In this document: one piece after another, positions 11,726-24,456 of the stretch
How the letters are laid out: every line of letters starts with the position of its first letter
Position numbering within the stretch: the stretch's first letter is position 1
NCBI GenBank assembly: GCA_023853785.1
Contig: JAJIRX010000867.1
Coordinates: forward strand, 124,001-188,000
Length of the DNA: 64,000 bases
From: Psilocybe azurescens
Lineage: Eukaryota > Basidiomycota > Agaricomycetes > Agaricales > Agrocybaceae
Direction: 5' to 3'
Position numbers and translations under genes: made by a program
The notes under the pieces: generated by a model
Databases searched by the model: none
The model's input: only the letters and a program-made list of their open reading frames with translations
Told to the model about the DNA's origin: nothing

Positions 11726-12164
11726 TGTAACACCTGCAGCACTGGTCCAGAGAGGAGGCTGGAGAGGGAGTGACGGGGAGAATCTGAAAAATTCAGCCAA
11801 CTGTCAATAAAATGCAATATCAATCAACCTTATGTCACCTCGCCAAGACATTCTAAGTGTACGTACCTGTACGTACTTACATGAATTGTCACCATCTGGC
11901 ATCAATGCCACATGCCATCTCATATTACCATCAAAGAAAAGGTCATGATTGGCGACAGTTGGGCGACTGGGATCTGCGTCATGTTAATATGGACGAACAC
12001 AAGGAGGGTACAAGGACGTGCGCTGTATGTACACTGAAGTATACTGCCATTGACCCATAAGTATATCTGAGCTGGCCATAGGGAAAGTTCCTGCAGGATA
12101 CCCTTGGCAAGGATCAAATGAGGACGAACAGCTGTTTCGAGTTTGAATTGCCTTCATAATTCAG
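11726..12164. other. intergenic between the two paralogs
   Basis: About 440 bases between two minus-strand paralogs; it should contain the promoter of copy 1 and the 3' flank of copy 2. No coding signal was seen. Confidence 0.45.
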
Positions 12165-13624
12165 TTATGGTATCTTGGGTTTGGCGATATATTGGGGAGG
12201 ATTTTCAGCTGTTTCAGGCTGCTCGAAGGTATGAGGATACCGAATCCCGCTGTCTTCGTGCACCATAACTGTCTCGCGTAGCTCAGGGTGAGAAGGCAAC
12301 GCAACAGGGCGTGGGGAGGTTGTTGTTGGCTGTGAAACGCGGCTAAGAGTTGGCGGTTGTGAACTTGCCGGCTCCAGTGGTCTCTTTTCGTCGTCATGTG
12401 CACCGTTTAGTTCATAAGTGTACCGATGAGCACTCGCCAGATCGTTGAGAGCGCGACTTTGCCTTCTAGCGCGTCGAAACAAAACCAAGCAGATTAAAAG
12501 TAAGATAACGCCCAGCGCGCCAACGCACCCCCGATAATGGCGCTCAGAGAACGCCCTCGTGCCTGATGGTCGCTAGGGCTGCTGGATGAGATTGACGGAG
12601 AATTTGTAGATAAGGATGTTGTGGGGAACTCAGTGACTGGATGGGAGGAACAGGACTCGGAATGAAGTCCGTTGTAGTATTTTGGATGATGAGATTCAGC
12701 AAGGACAGAGGAGTAGTACGCCCTTGGTTGACGACTTGAAGATGATGTTTCCCTCAGTATACCGTTTCGTTTGAAAGAGCACCTGATTATCAATGGTCTG
12801 AGGGCCGTTCACTAAGTTGAGCGTTGGTTTGCGGTAGGTGAAGCCGATTGAGGTTCTCCGTCGATTGAATAAGTGCCTCTTATGGAATCGTCGAATCCAC
12901 TGGCGTTGGCATATCCAATCCACGTAACTGAATGCCCTAAAATGTCTGTTAGGCTAATAATATGAAGACACTAGGCGGAACGAACCAAAGAACTTGAAAT
13001 CCATGGTTGCTCCATATTTGAAACCGACGTTTCCTGCTTCCTCGCTGTCGAAATTGCCCCACCAACCATCTCCGTAGTCTATTTGGTCGGATGTCCAGCC
13101 AACTTCTAGATCGCCAAAATTTGTTGTTGCCACGCCATCTGACGGAGTGAAATTAATGAAATCAAACCAAATGGGACCATCTTTTGTGCCATTGACCGAT
13201 ACGTGAAGCTCGTGTAGGCCATCAGGCCAACTGTAAGGGCCTATATAGCAAGCTGTTTGTCGATTGGATACTGGGGAAAGGCCATCCCATGATGAAGGAG
13301 AGGAGTCCATATTCTTGCCGTCGAGCGTACAGTCCCATGAAGCTGGGGTACGTGTACTGGTACCATATAGTGTGATAATGCCGCTGAAACTCCCTAAATC
13401 ATGATTCATTAGATTCACGGTAGCATGTAGGTTTCAGAACGCTTACCGTTGAATTTGTATGAGAATGTGCTTGAAGAGGTTGCTCCATGCAATGTACCGT
13501 ACATAGGATCACCAATGGAACCTACACCAGCTGAAATCAAGTTTTGCAAATCGCTAATCCAGCCATCAGAATACTGTATATTAGGGTCCGTATCGTCGAC
13601 GATAATGGTATTTGAAGTTGACAT
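12165..13624 (-). CDS. single-pass membrane protein with beta-rich ectodomain, copy 2
   Basis: Paralog of the neighbouring gene with the same order: IIVDDTDPNIQYSDGW at the N-terminus, an intron after YKFNG at the same codon, two beta-type segments (including DGLHELHVSVNGT and IWFDFINFTPSDG), a Ser/Thr stalk, one membrane helix (LGVILLLICLVLF) with RRARR after it, and a cytosolic tail ending AKPKIP. The ATG at 13624 is the first in frame. Frame breaks occur near 12845-12860, near 12742-12755 and at the CCCCC run 12528-12532. Each is repaired by one added base, and the restored frame matches copy 1 motif by motif. Function unknown; surface sensor or adhesin-like roles are possible. Confidence 0.65.
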
Positions 13625-15439
13625 TTGAGCAGAAAGGCTTCAAGGGTTGTTCAAGGGTGAAATCGGTTCTGGTCTGTAGATTATTCTGGTATGGTATCAA
13701 GTGCTGTTGGACTTGGTTTGGACAACCCTGGCGCAAATAAACAATGTGCCGTTTCGGCTCCCCTGTATTTAGGGTTTTGGGCTTCTACAGTAGTACAAAT
13801 TATAAACTGGAGCACTAAGCCGCTTTCGGCATTGGGTGACTGGAGCGTCTATCAGCGGATCAATTAACTGTGAAGAACCGCGTAAAGTGAGTGATTGGTG
13901 GACTGCCTCAGTCTTCAGTTTGTCTGCCCCCAGAAAATTTCGAGCAAAAGTTAAACAAGTAATCAATATTTGGAATTTAATTCATAGTCCACGTCTTTTT
14001 AATATGGTAGGTGGCAACGAGAATAAAACAATTCTGAGCGCCGGTTGACAACTCCCTAGTGACTTAAGTACTACGACCTGCCTAACGTTAATAAATGCAA
14101 GGTGAGGGTAACAGATTTTTATGTGGTCTAGGGATAACTGCCAAGGTACCTTGTGCTTTTGTTAACCTTTGAAGGATATTTTCCTCCTCAAGTAGTATTG
14201 CTATCATCATGCTCCTGGACCAAGAGTAAAGAGGTACAGACGTTCTAATATTCCTTCATTAAAATTATTGAAATCTGAGAGATCTATAATGTCCCAGAAG
14301 ATATCTGACCATCGTACCTCAAATAGTCAGAGAAAATGACTTTATACTATGAGGGAGATAGAATCCGATCCAAAATGCGTTTTTTCGTGCTTCTTCCAAT
14401 TTCGAGACCTCCTACCTTCCGAAAACTCTCAAAGGTCACAAATGTGCATATATGTGCATCACACGCGTTATTGAACATATAATTGAGCCCATTTGGCGCA
14501 TAGAATCTTGTTGAACACTGGTAAGATCATGATAAAACTCGGGAGTCGGAGCCTTGGCGGACTATAATAGGCCTTTGAAGTTCACGGGATAGATCGTGCT
14601 CATTGAAAGAAACGCCGAGCGGAACATCTCAAAATCTGGAGGAATTTCTATTGAGATGTTCACATATTGCGTCAGTTGCACAGTAAGTGTTTATGGAAGT
14701 GTACGAAGCTCTCGTTTGGCCATAAAAGAACCTTCCCACATCACCTTTGTCGTTCCGGTGATATCAACCTGCTTGCGTCATGCAATTTGACCTCGAGAAA
14801 TTTGCCTTCCACCTCAGTCTTGGCCTAATCTTGGTCAATGCAACACCAGTGCGTGCAAGTCTCGCAATTCAACGACCTCTGAGCCGATCACTAATGAACT
14901 AAACCACCTGAGTGTATGTAACATCGACGAGACTTGTACTGGTTCAGACAACGATGACTGCGACATATACCGCAGACGTAGTGTATAATACCTTCGTCTC
15001 AGAGTTCCCGTATATAAACGCGCTAACAAGCACGGTCACTTTGACGTACGTTCATTTTCCAATTGCCCGAATTGATACTTAGATAAACGCTCTTAGTGCG
15101 ACCTGGACAACATGGATTTATCCAAAATCGACGTTGCTTTGAGGCTCCTCCTGTTACTAATGGTGAAATCTCAGGTCTTTAGCTTATTGAAATAGACAAT
15201 TTGTATGTGTTATCAATTTTCCAATACCTTCACCTGAATAATGGCATGGATATTTGAACTCACTGACACACCTAAATGAGTAATGCGTAACTCGGAGAGA
15301 TTGAAGCACCTGCGTTTTGGTGGTTTCTTTCTTCAACCAGAAGGCAAGGCGTTTCCCCCTGTTAACTTGTGGCTCCTACCTATCCAGTGGAGGGCCTCGC
15401 GGTCAGGCGATTCGAATGCACAAGAACGGGCAATACGCG
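13625..15439. other. gene-poor stretch, no gene seen
   Basis: About 1.8 kb of moderately AT-rich sequence with only short, stop-bounded frames on both strands. No domain, repeat unit or RNA gene was recognised. It ends where homology to the right-hand inverted arm begins. Confidence 0.5.
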
Positions 15440-15867
15440 TCTTGCGTGTCACTGCGGTCTCAGTAACTGAGCCGCGAGTACTTAGCTTTATGTTGGAAAT
15501 TCTCTAAGGTTATATCTCGGCAAGTTATATGAAATGAACAGAATAATTGTCTGAGATGACCGAAGTCGCGTAATGTAAAGACCCTACTAGTAGAAAGTGG
15601 ATATCTTCCGAAGATGATGGATGCAGTCTAGAGTGTCTTTTATGATCAGGAAAGAGTGAGCAGAAATATGAGCCAGTATAGCATACTGGCTCATTTCCCA
15701 ACTGTTATGTAAAACGCTCTCGGTTTGAAGGTTGTCTTTCTCATCGGTACGTTAACACTTAGTTTAATGTGAACACTCTTTGATTCACGACAATTAGTAA
15801 TTTGATAGCGTACATTATGATATGTGTGTATCTTAAATATGGTAATAGGGTAGCACTTCTGCTGTGA

Positions 15868-17140
15868 TTATGCGGCGATGCTAACTTTCAGCTGCTCCTT
15901 CGTGATGTACGCTGCATCTCGAGGCTGAAGAGTAATTCTCCGAGTCTTTTGTATCTTCGACCCCTTGTCTCCATAGTACCTCTTTGTCTCGTAGCTCCAA
16001 GCATCATATCCACGTACACACCGACCAACAAGATCAAAGAATTCCGTCACTCCAGCATCGACAGAGGGGGACCAAGATGGCAGCTTTTACGATCCGAAAC
16101 GAACTTCGCGATGGTCTTAGTAGCATATCCCGAGAGCCAGTATAGTGCTCCTTGTAGGTCCAGGTTGTACTCCTTCATAATTGCAGTGATCACATTATGG
16201 CCGTCAAGTCCTCGAGAGTGCTCTAAGCCGTACGAATGCATATCCTGTTAAGGTGGACAGTTCAGGAATGAGGCTACTGCTCGTTGAGGCAGAAGACGTA
16301 CGTTAGTGATAGCAATCAGGTCCGTGGCACCCTCCAGCATGGAAATAACGAGAGGATTCTCAAAGACATCCTCTGGAATGTTCAACCCCAGAGCATAAAA
16401 GGAGAAGCTGGGCTTTGCTCCGCAGGTGTCGCGTCTGAGAATAAAGTAATCCTCTACGTTCCTGATATGCCCCGCTGCTCGATCATCTGCTTCCTGGATT
16501 ATCGAAGTCGTGTACGCATCAAAGTCGGCAATGAATCTCTCGAATCCGGGTTTGTCGTCGCCTACGACGTCCACAGTCCTTCTGAAGAATCTGGTACAAG
16601 CTTTAGAATCACGATAAACAAGCCCAAATTAAAGGACTCACTGTCGAGACATCTCTATGAGTTTGCTATCTGAGGGAGTCGCAGTATCCCTAAAGGCATG
16701 CATGACATCCTTGGCAATTTTTATGGCCTCTTCTCGATTGGCTAAGTCGGTGTACTCGTCGAATGCGAAATAGAAGTTCATCAAGTCGCAAGATATGCGG
16801 AGATGCTCTACAGAACAAAAGAGGTGATTGTCAATCAAAGCCCTGAGTATTATAATCTAGGGTAGTAAATTCGCTAACCTTTACTCCTTAGTGGTCCCAC
16901 AAGAGCTCCTAGCAGATCTGAAAGCGCAATGATTATTAGTGAGAGAGGGAAGATAGTACTAGATTACTACGACGTACTGAAATTGCATGCTTTGAATTTT
17001 TTGAATTGTGCGGAATCAAAAAGATCCAGAGATTGAACCCATGCATTAGCCTCCTCGTCGACTTCGGTGAGAGAAGAGTTTATGGCTCGTGGCCAAGGCC
17101 ATGTGATAAGGAGATCTGGAATAACATATTGGCGCGGCAT
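15868..17140 (-). CDS. sesquiterpene synthase TS1 (one frame break)
   Basis: Class I terpene cyclase that would ionise farnesyl diphosphate with Mg2+ and cyclise it. Five exons: 17140-16978, 16917-16879, 16807-16642, 16590-16302, 16244-15868. Motifs in order: the Asp-rich metal site DEYTD, the diphosphate-sensing Arg region, the second metal site NDMHSYGLE (NDxxSxxxE) split by the last intron, and a C-terminal Arg-Tyr pair in SYETKRYY. Length near 344 residues is normal for fungal enzymes. A run of four T (plus strand 16085-16088) is one short of its near-identical partner TS5. This shifts the frame after SDRK and would remove the last about 60 residues including the RY pair. A TATA box lies at 17241-17246. 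Product not predictable from sequence alone. Confidence 0.85.
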
Positions 17141-18475
17141 TCTGTTAAAGGTAAAAGAGGAGGTCTCTATTCGTAGTGTTCGTTGGAGGAGAGTATGTAG
17201 TAGGTGACACTACTGGACATTCAACGTTGATATTGCAAGATTTATATCCCAGCACAGGACTACTATACATCCTCATGAGTTCTGCATGAAATCGATAAAG
17301 ATGCCATTTGCACCGCTGTTCCGTCCCGCTCCTCACTCTAGAAAGAAGACGCTTTGGGGAAGGCCCGGAGAATAAAATGCCCGAGCATGATAATAGTGTC
17401 CATGAGACATACCTAGTTTTATTAATAGTACGTTCCTTTAATTTCGGCCGTCATGCCTCCAGGCCGTCATGCATCAGGCTTCATAGCCGTTGGTCTTCAA
17501 CGTTTCACGTTCAGCGACAGTATATACCGCAACCCATGGAAGGCGCAGTGACAACATTTTGTTTATTCTCCGAAGTCTATCGGACCTCTTGCTGAGAAAC
17601 TCAACGCCTTGACATGCTGTTCATACAGAATACATGCCAATCAACCACTATAGGTTACTATCGTATTCAAAATTTTGCGTCTACCAAGGAGGATCGAGAT
17701 CAATTCGGACATAAAGTGGCACTATTCGTATCTGTACATCAGTCGTGTTCCATTAAACCCACTGATGGGGAAGTAACTGTAACCCTGCGAAGATCTGCTA
17801 TCGGCATAGGTTATTTCTGTTGATTAATGTGGTGGGAAATTATCCCCACAACGGTCAATCACTCCCACCGAGTGAAGGTAACAAACGCCAACCAGAAGGC
17901 GCCCGAATAACATTAGCTGTGCCTTTCAAGGTGGAGTACTGCCTCCTATTGCCTCTCATCTTCTTCTCCAAAATCTAGATGTCATGATAGTCATGTTGTC
18001 TCCGTCTGAGGTCACGCGTCCGGAATCTTCTAATGCCTACTTCCATATATGAAATCGGGGTCCACTGACTGATGGGATTCAAGAGCTACGTATATGTAAA
18101 GCGATTGATAAAGAATTCAGATATACTGGCTCGCTGAATGGGAAAGCTGAGAACTTCACGACGCTGTGGCGATGACTGAGACTTATTCATCATTGATGTA
18201 CCGGATGGAAGAGAGTAGATCCCCCTTCTACGTATGTATGCCGAGGCACCTAGAAGCTTTACGAATCTGAAAGCATATTGGGGGGTCTACAGGAACTGAT
18301 ATGTACTGCCTTGTTCACTTCGCTTAATATCGCTTATCTATATCTAAAAACATATGGTATTTCTAAGCTCAGCAGGAACCAGCGGAAACTACAAGAAATG
18401 AATTTCATACATATAGAGCCTTTATTGACGTGCAGAAGTAATTCGGAGTGCTAGGAGACGCACGACGCAAAGAAA
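17141..18475. other. spacer between TS1 and TS2, non-coding
   Basis: About 1.3 kb that is conserved, inverted, in the right arm (54.8-56.1 kb). It contains the TS1 promoter and the 3' flank of TS2. Several short open frames exist but they are not conserved as protein between the arms. Confidence 0.5.
17241..17246 (-). promoter_or_regulatory. TATA box of TS1
   Basis: TATAAA on the minus strand about 100 bases before the TS1 ATG; the same spacing is seen in TS5. Confidence 0.5.
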
Positions 18476-18547
18476 AACCGCCCTACGCTACTCTACGAGT
18501 GCGACGAAGTTGTGTATATTAACCATTTCCCCAGGCGTTCGTCTTGT

Positions 18548-19820
18548 TTATGCTAGGCTGCTTTGAAGCCTTTCCTTGGTGACATATGCAGCGTCACGGG
18601 GCTGGAGCGTGATCCTCCTAGTCTTCTGTATTTCCAGACCGCTCTTCCCATAATAGCGATTGGTTTCATAGCTCCAGGCGTCGCAGCCACGAACGCAACG
18701 TCCTACTCTCTCGAAGAATTCGTGAACTGCAATATCTACCTCAGGGCCCAAGACGGAAGTTTTCGTCTGTCTGTGATAAATTTGGTAATTGTTTTGGTAG
18801 CGTAGCCGGAGAGCCAGTAAAGCGCTGCTTGTAGGTCGACTTCGTGTTCCTTCATGATGGCGGTGATTACATTGTGGCCGTCAAGGCCACGGGAATGTTC
18901 TAAGCCATAGGAGTGCATATCCTATATAATGACACCGGATCAGACGTGATAGGCGATGCCAAAAGACAGATGCTTACGTTTGTGATTGCAATGAGGTCGG
19001 TCGCACCCTCTAGCATCGAAATAACCAGGGGGTGCTCAAAAACCTCGTTTGGAATTCTCAACCCGAGTCCGTGGAATGAGAAACTTGGCTTTGCCCCACA
19101 TGTATCGCGTCGGAGGATAAAGTAATCATCTACACTTCTGATATATCCTTTCACTCTATCGTCCGCTTCTTGGATGATGGATCGAGTGTACGCGTCGAAA
19201 TCTGCAATAAATCTTTCAAAACCAGCACTGTCTTCTCCGACGACATCAATCGTTCTTTTGAAGAATCTAATCGGGGTGTCAGATATCTAAGTTTATGGGG
19301 CTTATGGATGTGGATAAGTAACCTACTGACGCGCCATTTCTATTAATTTGTTGTCGAACGGAACTTCTGTGTGTTTGAATGCGTTCATGACGTCTTTGGC
19401 TATTTTCATAGCTTCATCTTTATCGGCAAGGTCGGTGTACTCGTCGAAAGCAAAATAAAAATTCATCAAGTCGCAAGATATGCGAAGGTGCTCTATATTC
19501 CAAGACGAATTAGCCATGGTCCTTTTGCATGTGGAAATCTTCAAACCTTTTCCTTGTAAATGTCCGACGAGTGCCCCCAAACGATCTGATGTTAAATTGA
19601 ACGCGATGAGCCGTACTAATCTTATGACCTGATTATTTTGAAGTTCAATACTGACTGAAGTCGCAGCCTTTGAATTTCTTGAATTGAGATGGATCAAAAG
19701 GTCAAGTGATTCGACCCATTCGTTAGCTTCGTCCGTAACTTGTTGCAAGTTAGGGTCGATGATTCGAAGGAAAGGCCAGTTGATCAATAGATCAGGGATA
19801 ATAAACTGGGTCGAAGACAT
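18548..19820 (-). CDS. sesquiterpene synthase TS2 (two frame breaks)
   Basis: Paralog of TS3 and TS4 with MSSTQFIIPDLLINWP at the start, DEYTD, NDMHSYGLE and the NRYY pair. The exon plan matches TS1. Two breaks are seen relative to its sisters: in exon 1 at the AAAA run 19696-19699 (DLFDPSQFKKF becomes DLLIHLNSRN), and in the last exon at CCC 18747-18749, where TS3 has CCCC; this ends the frame after KLPSW. After the first break the shifted frame happens to stay open across two introns and rejoins, giving an unspliced open frame of 165 codons. The real CDS would be about 340 residues if the breaks are sequence errors. Arg-Gly-Cys replaces Arg-Gly-Tyr near the RY motif. Confidence 0.8.
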
Positions 19821-19891
19821 GGTATGCTTTGGTGGTTGTGGGCCAACTAAGAACGAGACGATGATGTAGAACAGTAATCTACCTGCTCAGC

Positions 19892-19898
19892 TTTTATA
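19892..19898 (-). promoter_or_regulatory. TATA box of TS2
   Basis: TATAAAA on the minus strand about 72 bases before the ATG, followed by GCTGAGCAGG, a word also kept after the TATA of TS3 and TS4. Confidence 0.55.
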
Positions 19899-20385
19899 CC
19901 TGAAGGATAGACCTCTAAAAGGAGAACACAATTCCATCTCTCACATGATCTCGGTAAGAGCAACCCAGCATACCTGATTTCTGGCTTAGTTCAAACGCCT
20001 ACAGAAGAATTAAATGGAGGAAATTGACCGGCCAAACATCGTCTCGCGATCCGACAGCTACAATTGCATTTATCTGGTGAGATTTGGAGTAAAGTCTTCG
20101 ATAACATGGAGATAAATAAAGTCGGTGCGACATATGTCACTGTGGTATTTTAAAACTGGACCGGGAGGTGACTAGGACAGACTAAGTAGGAAAGCAATGG
20201 GAAAGGGTATTTGCGGTCAATAATAAGCCGAACCTTAGTGACCATATCGGACGACTTCGTTCTTTTTTGATCTTACTTTGACCCCTTTTGAAGGTATGAA
20301 TAAAATTCTCAGTATTCAACTGATCTACCGATTCTGAATTAAAACCGACTGGAATCCCAAGCACTTTTATTCTCTAAAGCATATA

Positions 20386-20849
20386 CTGTAAGGAATTGTA
20401 TGGTGGAAACGTAACGCGTAACGCACCCTCTAAAATGTTCCCTATTGCTGGGACGGTAATGCGTAACGCAGGCCTAGTTGCCAGGCCAGAGCCAAAATAT
20501 AAATAGGTGTTTTATGGCAATTTTTGAGAGTAACTGCGTCGTCTAAAGCTCTGTTTACTCTGCTATCTACCTGAACCATTGAGCTCAAGCCTGAGGATGG
20601 AGGAAGGTGCTTCAAGTTTGTGCTGGGATTTTGAACGTTGACTGAGATTTGGTTGCATACCCCTTGCTCCCCCTTTTACAAATACATAGAAATACATTAT
20701 TTAATAGGTTTTACAGTAATATGCTTTCTTCGAAATAATCGTCCGAGTTGCCTGATCAAATCTAACATAAGGTAGCAGTTCCACTTTTGCGAAACCTTCG
20801 GGAGGTGTAACGCACATCCACGCCGTTGCCACTATACAATTCCTTACAG
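20386..20849. mobile_element. MITE-like element with 21-bp TIRs and TA target duplication
   Basis: A 464-bp insertion begins CTGTAAGGAATTGTATGGTG and ends with its inverted copy (20 of 21 bases match), flanked by TA on both sides. The right arm has the uninterrupted site (AAAGCATATAAGCG, reverse strand near 52638), so both the insertion and the TA duplication are directly visible. There is no coding capacity. TA duplication and short TIRs suggest mobilisation by a Tc1/mariner-type transposase; the ends do not match the Tc1 element at 62787. Internal direct words (GTAACGCGTAACGC, GGTAATGCGTAACGC) sit near the left end. Confidence 0.85.
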
Positions 20850-22340
20850 TAAGCGAGAATGGGGTTTGTGGTCGTGGTCGTGGTCGTGGTAGAAGTCGAA
20901 CGCCGATGTTCATATCCCCGATGGTCTGGATAAATTTAGTACATAACACCTTGGTGAATAACTCAATCAACGAGGATAGCGGTGCACCTGTAAACTAGTT
21001 GTTCTCGTGGCACTTGTACTTGTGGTTGGGAGTCTTGCTTTTTATCTTACCGCACTGCGGTTTCGCCGGTGTGCAGATGAGTAAATATAATACAGAGTGA
21101 ATCTAACGTGATGTAAAAGTATTCAATGTTATTTCTATTAGATCAATGAGTTCGAATACAATAAGAACAGGAATATACAATCCATACAAAAACTGGCTCG
21201 ATATGATGCCCTATCTATTTCGCATGTTCAGTATCAATACGACCCGAAAACACATTTACCTATACGACCAGAATATCCGCTGCGTCTCGGAGGAAAGCGA
21301 GAACTATCGTTACCGCCTAGTCCAATAAAAGTAGAGGTCAGCCGATGAGTCACTAGGACATGCACATTTTTAACTCTTGAATGATAAGACAGACGCGGAA
21401 CAAAAGCCCTTCCAGTAGTGGAAAGGTGGGCACATGTGGAAAGGAAGACTGGCCTATCCAGCAAGCGCCTGCACCCCGGCGCCTTCTTGAAGGCATGCTC
21501 CAGACCCGTGACGTACGTGAGAATTTTTGCTCAAGCGATTAGAACACAACTACTGAAAAGATTCGGCAACAGTCAAGTAAGCTCATGAAATGCACCAACG
21601 CTTTGGTTCGGATCCAATCATCCAGATCCCATAGATTATAGCCACATGGATTAGTCTGGTATTAGAGATGTTGAAGATAATCATGTCAGTGGCGCCAATG
21701 ATAAGCCCGACAGCGATTTTCTTTAGCGCACCGAAATTTCTTCCCCATATGATAAAAAGAACGGGTGAACATGTGCAAGCGTGATAAATGAAAAGGATAT
21801 GTTCGTTACAAGGAAAGAAAAACTCACCCTCACATTTTACAAAATGGGATCATGATTGATGTAATGGATTCCAGTTCAAAATGATATCATTTGGAAGTCC
21901 ATACGAGGATATCTCAGTAGATTGAGAGGTCAAATTGAAGCTATGCTGACAGCGATGTCAGCACCGCACTCTTCGAAAGGTGCGCGTCGCAAGTACCGAA
22001 ACGAACAGTAAACCTGAGATTAGTGTACTCCGTCGCTCATTCATCTTCAAATACGCTGGGTGATACTGTACACCAACGCTTCTAGCTCACATGTTTGCCA
22101 GTTTTCTCTGCTCACAGAAAAGAAAGGCTTTCAGAAAAGAGCTTACTAAGATTCTTGTGAAGATAATACACCAATTATTGTTCCCATAAATGGTACCAGG
22201 TACTCCTGACAGGAGGATGCAATGCATGACGAATGCGACAGCTTAGGTGACACAATACCTGTCCACGTTGTAGGCTTCGAAAAGCAGTCATTTTCGACGT
22301 CATCTTACTTAGCAAGTCATGATATGACTATCACGACCAC
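20850..22340. other. non-coding block conserved in three copies
   Basis: About 1.5 kb upstream of TS2, matched by about 26.5-28.05 kb (direct) and 51.15-52.64 kb (inverted). All three copies keep long similar stretches but no shared open frame beyond about 75 codons. It may be an old, decayed mobile element or upstream regulatory DNA carried with the TS genes. Confidence 0.5.
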
Positions 22341-24387
22341 GTGATCCCTTTCATCCTAATCGTCTCGTAGCACTCGTAGATAGCTCTCCTTCTTGATTCA
22401 CTTCGTTATTAGACACTCTCGTGCTGCGTTGCAGACCACAAGGCAGATCCTTACTGTCGTATCATGTTTAACTGAACAGCGGGCGGGCATCTACCTTTGT
22501 GTCAACACCGACTCATGTCTTCATCCTATCGTGGGTGTGTAGTTTTCTCATCCGCCGAGTGGATTACATACAGCTGATCTATTTTCGCTCAGAATACTGC
22601 TTTTCGGATACTTAACATTAATTGACAGGACCCATAAACTAGCCGAGCCGAGTACTGAACTCTCGGAAGTCGAAGATACAAATGAAATTTGGTCATGGAA
22701 CGGAATCGGAATCGGAGGAGATGACGATTGCTCTCTTTCTGTGGCTAATAAGTACATCGTATGTTAGTTAACATGTTCACCTGAATCTAATACACGTATT
22801 TCAATGATGTTGGGATGTTGGAAATACAGAATGAGTGAGAAATTAGAATTGCTTACAGTGTTCCGATGTATCTCATTACAATTTAGAGGGACTCTACGCT
22901 CTCGTTTCCACTCCGCGACTGTTTCACAGCCCACCGAGTACCCTAACAATGAATTTCCGAGCCCTTTCAGACGCGAGTTGCTAGGGTAGGCCAGATAGGT
23001 CTATTCCAGCGCCTATGTTCATGATGCTATTTGAAACTCCAGGGTCTCTCTGCTACTTATGTCAGTGCAGTGCAGGTCAGTTTGCTTCATTGCGGAAATA
23101 ATCAGTGTATGTTGGTGCATGTCGGGGCTTGCCTGCAACACCAACACGTAATTTGTCGTGTCAATGAACTGTTATCAGCTGCGGATTTACCAGATCTTTC
23201 GGTGGGCCTTGGGTGGGTTCTAATTCAATGTTGTAGTTCTCAAGGCAAGCATGTTCAGATCGTGACTCGCAATAACTAAACATTGTTAAAAAGATCTTGT
23301 TCTGCGGAAAATTCGATAGGCAAATTTCAAGTACTAATCCAATCGAGGGTTGATAATTTGTATAAACAAGCGGATATAGCGAATGAAATTGGGATGAAGC
23401 AGATGGAACAGATGGGTGGGTGGAAAAATGACCTCGGATTATCTAGTGGCTATTTTATGGTTGTAGTATGTCGGAGTATGTCGTTAGAGACTGACGTGGT
23501 GTTCTCAACTTCTGCATGAATTGTGCACTACTTGTGAAGGGGTTATGAACTATCTACGTCCTTTTTGTCTAGCAGCCTCGGATGATTTAGTATTAAGTGG
23601 ACAGAACGCAGACGCCGGTGGCCCGCCTTCTACGCTTGTGTTGAGTTACTTTGCGACGTGGTAGACACGTTCAGAGACTTTGACTGCACGTTGATCAGGA
23701 ATCAAAAGAGGCGCCGGTTGAGGTGCAGGGCGGCAACAGCTTGACTGAATAAACCATACGCAAACACAGGAGTCGGACAGATCATGCAAGCCGAACATTG
23801 CGTACAGATGTTGAATGAATTAGGAGCGCCTCTGAATTTTGCGCGTTTTAATCGAAGTCGACTCTCCAGTGTACTATGTTACTGTGCACAAAATATATGT
23901 AGCTTGTTGTATTTGTTGAAATTAATGAAAATTTAAATAGGATAGATATATCAAAGACTGGGTAATATACAGTACCTATCAAGCGCCAGGCAATGCTACC
24001 TCAAGATACCAAATTACCCTACCAAGCACGAGGAATATGATACCCGATTCAGAAAAGTTCAAATTCCTACCGTTACTATCCACAGTGAGGATACGTCTCA
24101 ATTGACCATTCCGTCGACCGTGTATTTATTACTAGTACTAGTACTGACACTATACCTAAATCAACGTAAGTAATGTGTCATGTCAACGACCTATCATCCG
24201 TGGATTCAGAGTCTACTGGATTCTTTGGTGGGAAGTTCTGACCTTGAATGTTGAAGTTATGACCGTTGGCGAGGTTCAACTCGAAGGCTTTGGCGTGATT
24301 GGTGTTTCGTGATAACCAAACTGATGATTCCTCTTTCCGGGAGATTTGATGGCATGAAATTGAACAGATGAGTGTTGATGGGCAAAC
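22341..24387. other. gene-free DNA between TS2 and TS3 units
   Basis: The first part belongs to unit A1 (shared tract to about 23500); the remainder is unique in this window. No gene recognised on either strand. A small ACTAGT repeat lies near 24132. Confidence 0.5.
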
Positions 24388-24456
24388 ACCGCCCTACACT
24401 ACTCTACGAGTGCGACGAAGTTGTATATTAATTATTTTACCAGCCGTTCATTTTGT

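Larger units (their letters stand above)
15440..22340 (+). repeat. left arm of a large inverted repeat (TS1-TS2 unit)
   Basis: This block matches 51150-57815 in reverse complement, in coding and non-coding parts. Near 15445-15520 the sequence CAGTAACTGAGCCGCGAGT and the following TATATCTCGGCAA are mirrored at about 57770-57815. The spacer GTGGTGGGAAATTATCCCCA near 17830 is mirrored near 55410. The sequence around 22260-22300 is mirrored at 51166-51210. Divergence is a few percent for the TS1/TS5 part and higher elsewhere. Boundaries are approximate, judged by eye. The arm differs by a MITE insertion (20386-20849) and a deletion of roughly 160 bases beside it. Confidence 0.85.
18476..23500 (+). 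repeat. tandem repeat unit A1 (TS2 and upstream DNA)
   Basis: This block matches 24388-28935 in direct orientation, starting at the CCGCCCTAC word after the TS gene and ending past a shared tract near 23260-23500 (GTGACTCGC, then AATTCGATAGGC, then GGAAAA). Indels include the MITE at 20386-20849. Boundaries are approximate. Confidence 0.75.
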
